Shown piece by piece: positions 1 through 5,808 of a stretch of DNA of 9,945 nucleotides. Positions within the stretch are counted from its first letter, which is position 1. Every line of letters begins with the position of its first letter. The notes below the pieces were generated by a model, which saw nothing but the letters and a program-made list of their open reading frames with translations, was not told the origin of the DNA and ran no database searches. This DNA comes from Aquificota bacterium (GTDB lineage: Bacteria > Aquificota > Aquificia > Aquificales > QOAS01): contig JALSNH010000156.1 in assembly GCA_026987085.1 (NCBI GenBank), positions 1-9,945 of the forward strand. Direction: 5' to 3'. Made by a program: the position numbers and the translations under genes.

Positions 1-83
1 GCACTTTTAAAATTGGCACAGATAAAGGAACTTTTGAAAGATTAGGAACTTTTAAAGGGATTGGTAAAGGAGAGAAAACCCGA
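1..83. other. Spacer downstream of atpA; no atpG start visible
   Basis: This A+T-rich stretch follows the atpA stop on the minus strand. It contains no minus-strand ATG and no SD-preceded GTG or TTG, so if atpG follows in the operon it begins outside the window. I see no convincing G+C-rich terminator hairpin. The only visible structure is a short direct repeat, listed separately. Confidence 0.6.
26..53. repeat. Short direct repeat (aggaactttt twice) behind atpA
   Basis: The 10-mer AGGAACTTTT occurs at 26-35 and again at 44-53, an 18-base period. A related AAGGAAC...ACTTTT string lies over the atpA stop codon (about 87-100). In such A/T-rich sequence a short repeat can arise by chance or slippage, so no function is claimed. 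Confidence 0.45.
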
Positions 84-1613
84 TTAAGGAACAAACTTTT
101 TCTTGAACTCCTCAAGGGTTTCTTTGATTTTGTTTTCAATTTCCGGAGTAAGGTCTTTAACGGTTCTAATTTCCTCGAGGAGGTCCTGCTTTTCGGCATC
201 AAGATAAGCGTAGAGCTCTTTTTCAAACTTCCTAACGGAGTTTACAGGAATATCGTCGAGATACCCTCTGGTTCCGGCATAAATTGCGATAACCTGCTTT
301 TCAAACGGAATGGGATTGTAAGGTTCCTGTTTGAGGAGTTCTACCAAACGCATACCTCTTTCGATAACCTTTTTGGTAGCCTCATCGAGCTCGGAAGCAA
401 ACTGAACGAATGCCTCAAGTTCCCTAAATTGGGCGAGGTCGAGACGGAGCTTACCGGCAACCTTTTTCATTATCTTGGTTTGGGCCGCACCACCGACCCT
501 CGAGACCGAAATACCTACGTTAATAGCGGGTCTTACACCTTTGTTAAAGAGGTCGGTTTCGAGGAATATCTGACCGTCGGTAATGGAGATAACGTTGGTG
601 GGGATGTATGCGGTAACGTCACCAGCTTTGGCCTCGATAATGGGCAACGCGGTTAAAGAACCGGCTCCAAGCTCGTCGTTGAGTTTTGCCGCCCTTTCAA
701 GGAGCCTCGAGTGGAGATAGAACACGTCACCGGGATAAGCTTCCCTACCGGGAGGACGTCTCATTAGGAGAGATAGAGCCCTGTAAGCTTCGGCGTGCTT
801 GGTAAGGTCATCGTAAATAACAACGGCGTGCATACCGTTGTCCCTGAAGTATTCACCGATGGTACAACCGCTGAAGGGCGCCAAGAATTGGAGTGCGGGT
901 GCCATAGTGGAATCGGCCACAACAACGGTGGTGTATTCCATAGCCCCGTGCTTTTCGAGGAGGTCTATAAGCCTTGCAACAGCGTTTCTCCTTTGACCTA
1001 CAACAACGTAAACGGCGTAAATTTTGTCGTCGGGATTTTTTTCGTTATGCTGCTTTTGGGCCAAGATGGTGTCGATACAAACGGTAGTTTTACCGGTGTT
1101 CCTATCACCGATGATAAGCTCCCTCTGACCTCTACCGATTGGAATCATAGCATCGATAGCTTTAATACCGGTTTGCAGGGGCTGGTGAACCGGTTTCCTC
1201 TTAACGATACCGGGAGCGATTTTTTCAACTGGAGAGTAGTATTCGTATTCGATAGGGCCTTTTCCGTCGAGAGGGTTTCCAAGAGGATCCACAACCCTAC
1301 CGATAAGACCCTTACCTACCGGTATGGAAAGAATTTGTCCTGTTCTCTTTACCAAAGAACCTTCTTTAATACCCGCTTCGGAACCGAGAATGATGATACC
1401 GACGTTGTCCTCTTCGAGGTTGAAGGCAACCCCTTTAACGCCGGTATCGAATTCGACAATTTCCATAGCCATTACGTTGTCGAGACCGTAGGCGCGGGCA
1501 ACTCCATCACCGACATAGTAAACAACACCTACTTCATCGAGTTTCGCTTTGGGTTCAAACTCCTTAAGTCTCTCTTCCAAAATTTTCAAAGCTTCTTCGT
1601 AGGACAAAGCCAT
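84..1613 (-). CDS. atpA: F1Fo ATP synthase subunit alpha
   Basis: This is the non-catalytic nucleotide-binding subunit of the F1 head, three copies alternating with beta on the cytoplasmic side of the membrane. At 509 residues it has normal family length and is intact. The N-terminal beta-barrel covers about residues 25-95. The Walker A motif GDRNTGKT is at 169-176 and the Walker B strand AVVIYDD at 263-269. The MRRPPGREAYPGDVFYLHSR block follows at about 284-303. The alpha/beta family signature PAINVGISVS is at 362-371, with the conserved arginine (finger to the beta site) at R372. The C-terminal helical domain runs from about 380 to the end. A strong SD (TAGGAGGT) lies about six bases before the ATG. 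It is the last gene of atpF'-atpF-atpH-atpA, 17 bases after atpH. Its codons are richer in G+C than those of holA and waaA in the same window, as is common for highly expressed genes. Confidence 0.99.
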   Translation of the reverse strand: MALSYEEALKILEERLKEFEPKAKLDEVGVVYYVGDGVARAYGLDNVMAMEIVEFDTGVKGVAFNLEEDNVGIIILGSEAGIKEGSLVKRTGQILSIPVGKGLIGRVVDPLGNPLDGKGPIEYEYYSPVEKIAPGIVKRKPVHQPLQTGIKAIDAMIPIGRGQRELIIGDRNTGKTTVCIDTILAQKQHNEKNPDDKIYAVYVVVGQRRNAVARLIDLLEKHGAMEYTTVVVADSTMAPALQFLAPFSGCTIGEYFRDNGMHAVVIYDDLTKHAEAYRALSLLMRRPPGREAYPGDVFYLHSRLLERAAKLNDELGAGSLTALPIIEAKAGDVTAYIPTNVISITDGQIFLETDLFNKGVRPAINVGISVSRVGGAAQTKIMKKVAGKLRLDLAQFRELEAFVQFASELDEATKKVIERGMRLVELLKQEPYNPIPFEKQVIAIYAGTRGYLDDIPVNSVRKFEKELYAYLDAEKQDLLEEIRTVKDLTPEIENKIKETLEEFKKKFVP

Positions 1614-1630
1614 TTTTTACCTCCTACAGG

Positions 1631-2176
1631 TTATATTTTCATCGCAAGTTCCCTAAGCAGGTCTTTAACCGAAGCGTCCACAACAAAGGAGGTGGTTTTA
1701 ACTACAAAACCTCCCAAAATGGAGGGGTCTACCGAAAACTCCGCTTCAACCTTTTTGTTTAATTTCCCTTCCAAAGTTTGGACCAATTTGGTTTTAATTT
1801 CCTCCGGAAGTTCGGAGGCGGTAATAATTTCCGCCTTAACGGTTCCCAGAACGTTTTCAAGCTCGTATTGGTAGGACCTAATTATTAGAGGCAGATATTT
1901 AAACGCGTGATGTCTGGTTAGGTATTCAACCAACTCCCTTGCAAGGTTTTTATCTTCAATATCTACCTTTTCGAGGAGCGTTTCAAAAACTTTTAATTTC
2001 TCCTCCAAGGGTATCTCCTCGTTTAAGACCAAATCCCTTAGGGTTTTCTCTTTTTTATAAACCTCTTCGAGGAGTTTTAAAAACTCCAAAAACTTTACCT
2101 GTTCCTCGGTTTTGTTGGCCAACCTATTTAGGAGAACTTTTACAACCCTTCTGGCCAGCGCTGCACCTTTAGCCAT
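1631..2176 (-). CDS. atpH: F1Fo ATP synthase subunit delta
   Basis: Delta (OSCP-type) joins the peripheral stalk to the top of the alpha3beta3 head and keeps it from turning with the rotor. The 181 residues match the usual length of about 175-185. The N-terminal helical bundle occupies about residues 1-105. The C-terminal part carries the family signature: DPSILGGFVVKTTSFVVDAS at 150-169, then VKDLLREL. Its place between atpF and atpA is the usual one. The start is supported by an AAGGAGG ribosome site that physically overlaps the atpF stop codon (around 2184-2191), so the two genes are 13 bases apart and probably translationally coupled. Nothing is missing or broken. Confidence 0.97.
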   Translation of the reverse strand: MAKGAALARRVVKVLLNRLANKTEEQVKFLEFLKLLEEVYKKEKTLRDLVLNEEIPLEEKLKVFETLLEKVDIEDKNLARELVEYLTRHHAFKYLPLIIRSYQYELENVLGTVKAEIITASELPEEIKTKLVQTLEGKLNKKVEAEFSVDPSILGGFVVKTTSFVVDASVKDLLRELAMKI

Positions 2177-2189
2177 AATTTAGGCCTCC

Positions 2190-2768
2190 TTAATTTTTGC
2201 TAAGTTCGGAAAGCATTCTCTCGGTAAAGCGTTTTTGAACTTCAGGGTTGGCAAAAGCCTCTTTGAGCATACCTTCCGAAAGTTCGATAGCCTTCTTGGC
2301 CGCAAATTTCCTTAGTTCCTCTTTGGCTTTGTTGGTTTCTATTTCTATAACCTTTTGGGCTTTCTCTTTAATTCTTTGGGCAACCTCTTGGGCTTGGGCA
2401 ACTATGGTTTCCCTTTCACGCTGGGCAGTTTCTTCGGCAACTTTCAGGCTCTCTTCATACTTTTCTTTGGCCTCTTCGAGAGATTTTCTTGCCCTTTCGA
2501 GTTCCTCCTTGGCTTTGCGGTGCTCCTCTTCCGCTTCGGTAATGTTTTTAACAATTTGATTTTTGTAATCTTCGACCCACTTTTTAAAGGGCTCTTTAAA
2601 AAAGTAAACGAGCGCGCCGACAACTATAGCGATATTTATCCCTTTCCAAAGCAAAACGCCGGGGCTGTGGAGTTCCGTTCCACCGTGCCCGCCCGCATGT
2701 TCGGCCGCAGCCGCAACTCCGACCGATATTAAAATTGCTACCGCAGTCCAAATAGCCTTTTTATCCAT
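2190..2768 (-). CDS. atpF: F1Fo ATP synthase subunit b with signal-like N-terminus
   Basis: One of two different b-type subunits expected to form a heterodimeric peripheral stalk with AtpF'. From the ATG it has 192 residues, longer than the usual ~156-170 because of an N-terminal extension. A first hydrophobic stretch (about residues 6-21) ends in an Ala-rich run resembling a signal-peptidase site (GVAAAAEHA), followed by a His/Gly linker (EHAGGHGG). Then come the real membrane helix (about 40-58, GINIAIVVGALVYFF) and a long charged coiled coil to about 160, ending in a delta-binding tail. Start choice: the junction reads GTGATG, so a GTG at 2771 or the ATG at 2768 could be used. I chose the ATG, whose first base is also the last base of the atpF' stop codon TGA; an AGAGGTG ribosome site lies eight bases before it. 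Stalk identity is firm from context and coiled coil. Cleavage of the leader is inference. Confidence 0.93.
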   Translation of the reverse strand: MDKKAIWTAVAILISVGVAAAAEHAGGHGGTELHSPGVLLWKGINIAIVVGALVYFFKEPFKKWVEDYKNQIVKNITEAEEEHRKAKEELERARKSLEEAKEKYEESLKVAEETAQRERETIVAQAQEVAQRIKEKAQKVIEIETNKAKEELRKFAAKKAIELSEGMLKEAFANPEVQKRFTERMLSELSKN

Positions 2769-3202
2769 CACTTTTGCACCTCTACAAATTTTTCAACGAT
2801 AATTTTGGCCAAAGTTTCCACTTTGGTTTCGAGCTCTTTTTTGGCCTCTTCGAGCTCTTTCTGTATTTGAGTTTTGGCACTTTCGATTTTTTCTTCGGCC
2901 TCTTTTTCGGCCACTTCAATTATTTTGTCCGCTTCAGCTTTAGCTTCTTTTCTTGCGGTTTCAATAATTTCGTTTACTTTTTGGCTTGCCTCATTTAGTA
3001 TTTTTTCCGCCTTTTGGAGGTAGTGTTTGGCTTCCTCCCTAAACTTTTCGGCTTCTTTATTAAGCTCTAATATGCGGGCGTTCCTTTGGTCTACCGTTTT
3101 GGAGTAGGGTTTTACATAGACCATATGGACAATAAAGAGGAATACTAAAAAGAGCAAAGCCTGAATAAAAAGTGTATGGTTCAACAAAACTCCTATATCC
3201 AT
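2768..3202 (-). CDS. atpF': F1Fo ATP synthase second b-type subunit (b')
   Basis: Partner of AtpF in the peripheral stator stalk. At 144 residues it is a typical short b' protein. One membrane helix lies at about 10-29 (TLFIQALLFLVFLFIVHMVY), followed by the family-typical basic/proline turn VKPYSKTVDQRNARI at 30-44. The rest is an almost uninterrupted Glu/Lys/Ala coiled coil with no globular domain. Unlike AtpF it has no leader sequence. Two unlike b genes in tandem at the head of an atp cluster are known from Aquificota, cyanobacteria, plastids and some proteobacteria. The ATG has a strong TAGGAGG site (3208-3214) five bases upstream, and a good -10 box lies just beyond. Its stop overlaps the atpF start, so translation is likely coupled. 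Which of the two counts as b and which as b' is a matter of naming. Confidence 0.94.
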   Translation of the reverse strand: MDIGVLLNHTLFIQALLFLVFLFIVHMVYVKPYSKTVDQRNARILELNKEAEKFREEAKHYLQKAEKILNEASQKVNEIIETARKEAKAEADKIIEVAEKEAEEKIESAKTQIQKELEEAKKELETKVETLAKIIVEKFVEVQK

Positions 3203-3238
3203 TCTTTCCTCCTATCACAGGTTGATTAAGTTTTGTTT

Positions 3239-3266
3239 ATTATAATTGGCGGATTAAACAAAGAAT
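3239..3266 (-). promoter_or_regulatory. Candidate promoter of the atpF'FHA genes
   Basis: On the minus strand a perfect TATAAT sits at 3244-3239. The best -35 at a 16-base spacing is only ATTCTT (3266-3261), so the -35 is weak. A start a few bases downstream of the -10 would give a leader of about 30 bases holding the TAGGAGG site of atpF'. This makes separate transcription of the atp genes plausible, besides read-through from tig. It is judged by eye only. Confidence 0.45.
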
Positions 3267-3282
3267 TGTTAAGCTCCAATTC
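3263..3282 (-). terminator. Weak hairpin between tig and atpF'
   Basis: GAATTG and CAATTC form a perfect 6-bp stem with an 8-base loop; on the minus strand it is followed by TTTGTTT. It could be a weak tig terminator or an operator overlapping the atp promoter's -35 side. The stem is A/T-rich and short for a thermophile, so termination here is doubtful. Confidence 0.25.
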
Positions 3283-3310
3283 ACCGATAGTTTTCTGTTT
3301 TTACCAACAA

Positions 3311-3333
3311 AACTTTTGCAAAGGTTAAAAGTT
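3311..3333 (-). terminator. A/T-rich hairpin behind tig
   Basis: AACTTTT and AAAAGTT form a 7-bp stem around a 9-base loop; on the minus strand it is followed by TTGTTGG. It lies 44 bases after the tig stop, where a terminator could stand. It has a single G-C pair, so it is only a weak candidate. Confidence 0.22.
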
Positions 3334-3376
3334 AGTTATTAGGAAATTCTAAAAGATGAGGAAAACGTAAAAAAAT

Positions 3377-4678
3377 TTACTTTTCCTCTTTATCCTCTTT
3401 TTTCTCCTCTTTAGGTTCAACCTCTACAAATTTAACCTTTTTGGCGGCCTCCTTTAAGGCTTTGTTCCTTCTAAGGTCGGCTTTAATGGTCTCAATTAAC
3501 CCTTGCTGTTCAAGAGATTTTTTAAGCTCCTCAACGGGAACGTTGCCCGCCTTTGCAAGCTTTTCAATTTCCGCGTTAACCTCTTCCTCGCTAACCTCAA
3601 CGCCTAACTCTTCGGCCAACTTATCGAGGATAAACCTTGAAGCTACATTAAAAATGGCTACCGGCAATAGTTCCTGAACCAGTTGCTGCTGGTTAACCTG
3701 TTTGGGATTGATACCTATAGCCTGAAGTTCGCGGAGGCGCTGTTGCAATAATAGGTCAACCTCCCTTCTAACCAAAGTTTCGGGAATATCGAACTTATGC
3801 TCCTCTACGAGTTTGGCCAGGAGTTTTTCCAATTTTAGATTTTCTTTCGACTGTTCGAACTGCTCTTTTAGTTGTTCCTCCAGTTTCTTTTTGGCCTCTT
3901 CCCAGGTTTCACCCAAACCGAGCTTTTTGGCAAACTCGTCGTTAAGTTCGGGTAATACCTTCTCTTTTACCGCTTTAACCTTAATTTTGATATCAACCTT
4001 TCCGATCTCTTTACCCTCTTGGTCGTAGATGGGAAGATCCTTTAGCTCTATCTCGTCTCCCGCCTTTTTACCCTTTAGGGCTTCCTCTATCTCCTTTCTA
4101 AATAGGCCCTCGCCTATAACGGCGGCGGTTTCACCCTTTTCGGTTTCCTTGCTTTCGGTATCTGTTATTTCATACTCAACCTCTACAAGGTCTCCCTCTT
4201 TTATTTCCCTATCTACGGGTTTCCATTCGGCGTTTTGTTCCCTTAGTTGGTTGATGTAATTTTCAACCTGCTCTTGGGAAAACTCGACTTTTGGAACCTC
4301 TACGGTAATCTCTTCAAGCTTTTTCAATTCCACCTTAGGAGGTACTTCAAATTTAACAATTATTACCGCTTTAGGAGTTTCCTCATCAATTTTGACATCG
4401 GTAAGGTAGATATCCGCAACCGGTTTAACCTTTACCTCCTCAAGGGCTTTATCCAAATAGGTTTCCAAAAGGCGGTTTGCAACACTTTGCTCTACGGTTC
4501 CTTTAAAGCGTTTTCTTAAAATTTTTCTAGGAACCCTACCGGGTCTAAATCCGGGAACCTTTACGCTGTAAGAGAGGTAGTTGTAAACCTCATCGAGGGC
4601 ATTTTTTACATCGGTTCCTTCAACCTCTATGGTGAGTTCTCTATATAAACCTTTATCCTCCTTAAGGGTAGCCTTCAT
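3377..4678 (-). CDS. tig: Trigger factor (ribosome-bound chaperone, FKBP-type PPIase)
   Basis: Trigger factor binds ribosomal protein L23 at the exit tunnel and shields nascent chains in the cytoplasm. At 433 residues it has the length of the E. coli protein. The ribosome-binding domain (about 1-115) carries the signature GFRPGRVP at 43-50. The FKBP-like PPIase domain follows at about 155-240, beginning EGDLVEVEYEI. The C-terminal helical chaperone domain takes about 245-415. The protein ends in a Lys/Glu-rich disordered tail (EPKEEKKEDKEEK). The ATG has a canonical AAGGAGG site (4685-4691) six bases upstream. It stands directly upstream of the atp genes on the same strand, with a 174-base gap. 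The frequent tig-clpP-clpX arrangement is not seen, because the next gene downstream is atpF'. Confidence 0.98.
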   Translation of the reverse strand: MKATLKEDKGLYRELTIEVEGTDVKNALDEVYNYLSYSVKVPGFRPGRVPRKILRKRFKGTVEQSVANRLLETYLDKALEEVKVKPVADIYLTDVKIDEETPKAVIIVKFEVPPKVELKKLEEITVEVPKVEFSQEQVENYINQLREQNAEWKPVDREIKEGDLVEVEYEITDTESKETEKGETAAVIGEGLFRKEIEEALKGKKAGDEIELKDLPIYDQEGKEIGKVDIKIKVKAVKEKVLPELNDEFAKKLGLGETWEEAKKKLEEQLKEQFEQSKENLKLEKLLAKLVEEHKFDIPETLVRREVDLLLQQRLRELQAIGINPKQVNQQQLVQELLPVAIFNVASRFILDKLAEELGVEVSEEEVNAEIEKLAKAGNVPVEELKKSLEQQGLIETIKADLRRNKALKEAAKKVKFVEVEPKEEKKEDKEEK

Positions 4679-4743
4679 TTAATTCCTCCTTTATTTGTTT
4701 TCGGTCAAAGATTTATTAGGATATACACCCTCCTTTTAAGGGT
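4679..4743 (-). promoter_or_regulatory. tig: tig leader: SD, possible -10 and a small hairpin
   Basis: Besides the tig ribosome site at 4685-4691, the minus strand shows TATATC at 4725-4720 as a possible -10, with only poor -35 matches. ACCCT and AGGGT (4727-4731 with 4739-4743) form a 5-bp stem just upstream. A second purine-rich AAAGGAGGG lies in that stem region but leads to no usable start. These are weak, by-eye calls. Confidence 0.25.
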
Positions 4744-4748
4744 TGGTT

Positions 4749-4779
4749 AAAAACTTCTTTAATCTTTTAAAGAGTTTTT
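4749..4779 (-). terminator. Candidate terminator of the ParB-like gene
   Basis: On the minus strand AAAAACT-CTTT pairs with AAAG-A-AGTTTTT: 11 bp with one bulged base and an 8-base loop, the descending arm ending in five T's. It lies about 70 bases after the ParB-like stop, in the spacer before tig. It is nearly all A-T pairs, so its strength at high temperature is doubtful. It also pairs on the plus strand. Confidence 0.35.
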
Positions 4780-4813
4780 AGTTCCAAACTGTAAAAGGAA
4801 TTCTAAAGCTCTA

Positions 4814-4827
4814 AACCTTAAAAGGTT
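4814..4827. repeat. Short inverted repeat behind the ParB-like gene
   Basis: AACCTT and AAGGTT flank two A's, a near-perfect 14-base palindrome 22 bases after the ParB-like stop codon. It could be part of a termination region or a protein-binding site. No further support is visible. Confidence 0.35.
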
Positions 4828-4848
4828 GAAAAGAGGAAATTAAATTCC

Positions 4849-5646
4849 CTACAAAAGGGTTTCTTCCGAAAAACCCTCCTCCGCAAGTTCATTAAGGGCT
4901 TTCTTTACCTTCTCAAGGGCGGTATAAAAATCGTCTTCTATTTGTCGAACCCTTTTTCCATAAACTTTTTGGACAGCTTTTCTCAACAGTTCAGTTTTCA
5001 TAAGAGCGTTAGTCATTCCAAGCTTATCGTAAGTTTCATTTAAAATTTGACCAACTTCGTAAACCTTTTGGGCCCTTTTTCTACGTTCTTTAACCGCTTC
5101 CGACAAAGGTGAACTTAAAAACTCATCTATCTTCTTTAATAAAAGTTCAAAAGCCCCTGCAGGGAATTTTTTTTCAATCTCTTCTAAAACAAAACCTAGC
5201 GTTATATAAGAAGGCTCCTCGATGTAAAAACCTAATTCTAACTCTTCCATTTCGGGATTCAACTCCAAAAACTCCCTATAGAGCCTGTAAGCTTGAATAG
5301 CTTTTTCTCTAATGTTTGGAGGCTTTTCTGTATTGAATTCCATAATATTGAGAGCCAATTCTTTAGGTATCTCGAGAGCGGGAAGTTCCTTTGCCCCTAA
5401 CATTTGTGCCGCTTCCAACCTATGCTGACCGTCTATTACAAAAAATTCCTCATCTTGAGGATTTTCTCTATAAACGATTATCGGATGCAAAAAACCCAAT
5501 TTTTCCATCGAAACAAAAAGCCTTTTAACTAACAAATCGGATAAATCTCTCTGAAAAGGAGGTTTTTTTATTGAACCGACCGGAATAAGAAGAAACTTTA
5601 TAGGTATTCCTTTAATAGGATCGTTGTATTCCGCTAAAACCTTCAT
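4849..5646 (-). CDS. ParB/Srx-superfamily protein with DGQHR motif, no evident HTH
   Basis: The N-terminal half looks like a ParB N-terminal (CTPase/Srx-fold) domain. It opens with the strand FLLIPVGSIKKPPFQR (18-33), then a helix and the strand LGFLHPIIVYR (50-60). The key motif VIDGQHRLEAAQMLG at 70-84 matches the ParB C-motif (G-x-R/H-R-x-x-A) and also the DGQHR motif of DndB-like proteins. A following EFNTEKPPNIREKAIQAYRL segment (103-122) aligns by eye with ParB box II (ENLQR...P.E.A.AY), but the box II arginine is absent. I see no helix-turn-helix in the remaining ~140 residues, which are charged and helical (about 150-260), so this is not an ordinary chromosome-partition ParB. The ATG at 5644-5646 has no SD, unlike the neighbouring minus-strand genes. 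Function is unknown. DNA binding, CTP hydrolysis or nuclease activity are possibilities known in the superfamily, not shown here. Confidence 0.85.
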   Translation of the reverse strand: MKVLAEYNDPIKGIPIKFLLIPVGSIKKPPFQRDLSDLLVKRLFVSMEKLGFLHPIIVYRENPQDEEFFVIDGQHRLEAAQMLGAKELPALEIPKELALNIMEFNTEKPPNIREKAIQAYRLYREFLELNPEMEELELGFYIEEPSYITLGFVLEEIEKKFPAGAFELLLKKIDEFLSSPLSEAVKERRKRAQKVYEVGQILNETYDKLGMTNALMKTELLRKAVQKVYGKRVRQIEDDFYTALEKVKKALNELAEEGFSEETLL

Positions 5647-5653
5647 AGAGAAT

Positions 5654-5669
5654 AAAAAATTAATTTTTT
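5654..5669. repeat. 16-base A/T palindrome before the ParB-like start
   Basis: Six A's, TTAA, six T's (A6-TTAA-T6) form a perfect palindrome between the G+C-rich island and the ParB-like ATG, in place of an SD. It may be a bent or easily melted site, a binding site, or the end of a weak terminator for a minus-strand RNA. The palindrome is certain; its function is not. Confidence 0.6.
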
Positions 5670-5673
5670 TCTT

Positions 5674-5760
5674 TCCCTGGGTGAACTATTCCGCACCAAA
5701 GATGCGAGGAGAATTGCACCCTACAACAATAGCCCTCCGTAGGGCGGGCAGTTTTACGGA
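5674..5760. ncRNA. Candidate structured RNA or riboregulatory element
   Basis: By my count 47 of 87 bases are G or C, against 11 of 48 in the next stretch (5761-5808) and 2 of 24 before it (5647-5670). No reading frame explains this. The left half folds into one long hairpin: GGGTG (5679-5683) with CACCC (5717-5721), C5686 with G5716, ATTC (5688-5691) with GAAT (5711-5714), and CGCA (5692-5695) with TGCG (5703-5706), around a 7-base loop. After a linker (5722-5731) a second hairpin pairs GCCCT (5732-5736) with AGGGC (5741-5745). Its loop CCGT is complementary to ACGG at 5756-5759. It could be a small RNA on either strand, a leader of holA (plus) or of the ParB-like gene (minus). I match it to no known RNA family. 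A DNA-level element is the alternative. Confidence 0.5.
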
Positions 5761-5780
5761 ATTTTAGCCTAAAAATTTTC

Positions 5781-5786
5781 TATAAA
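5781..5786 (+). promoter_or_regulatory. holA: Possible -10 box of holA
   Basis: TATAAA lies 22 bases before the holA ATG in a very A/T-rich stretch. The best upstream -35-like string (TTTACG, 5753-5758) is spaced 22 bases away, too far, and overlaps the 3' arm of the structured island. Other A/T hexamers nearby could serve equally well. Confidence 0.3.
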
Positions 5787-5808
5787 AAAGTAATTTAAAA
5801 GCTGAGCG

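Noticed and set aside
1..19. atpG beginning at a minus-strand GTG (19-17)
   Set aside because: There is no SD before it and the few codons present do not resemble the start of a gamma subunit.
795..1874. 359-codon open frame antisense to atpA and atpH
   Set aside because: It lies opposite two certain genes, has no SD or family motif, and its length follows from their codon pattern.
2248..2732. Open plus-strand frames opposite atpF (103 and 125 codons)
   Set aside because: They mirror the Glu/Lys/Ala coiled coil as Phe/Leu/Ser-rich sequence; shadows of atpF, not membrane proteins.
4720..4741. Leader peptide start GTG behind AAGGAGG in the tig leader
   Set aside because: The GTG touches the purine tract with no spacing and would encode only about seven residues.
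5674..5760. Known RNA: SRP RNA, tmRNA, tRNA, T-box, FMN, cobalamin, ZTP or fluoride riboswitch
   Set aside because: Fragments such as GGGTGAAC...TTCCGCACC recall riboswitch or T-box strings, but the conserved cores (for SRP the GGAAGG/AGCAG loop, for tRNA the cloverleaf and TTC loop, for T-box AGGGTGG...ACCGCG) are absent.
5674..5760. CRISPR repeat or insertion-sequence end
   Set aside because: The unit occurs once, with no regularly spaced copies, no transposase and no target duplication in the window.
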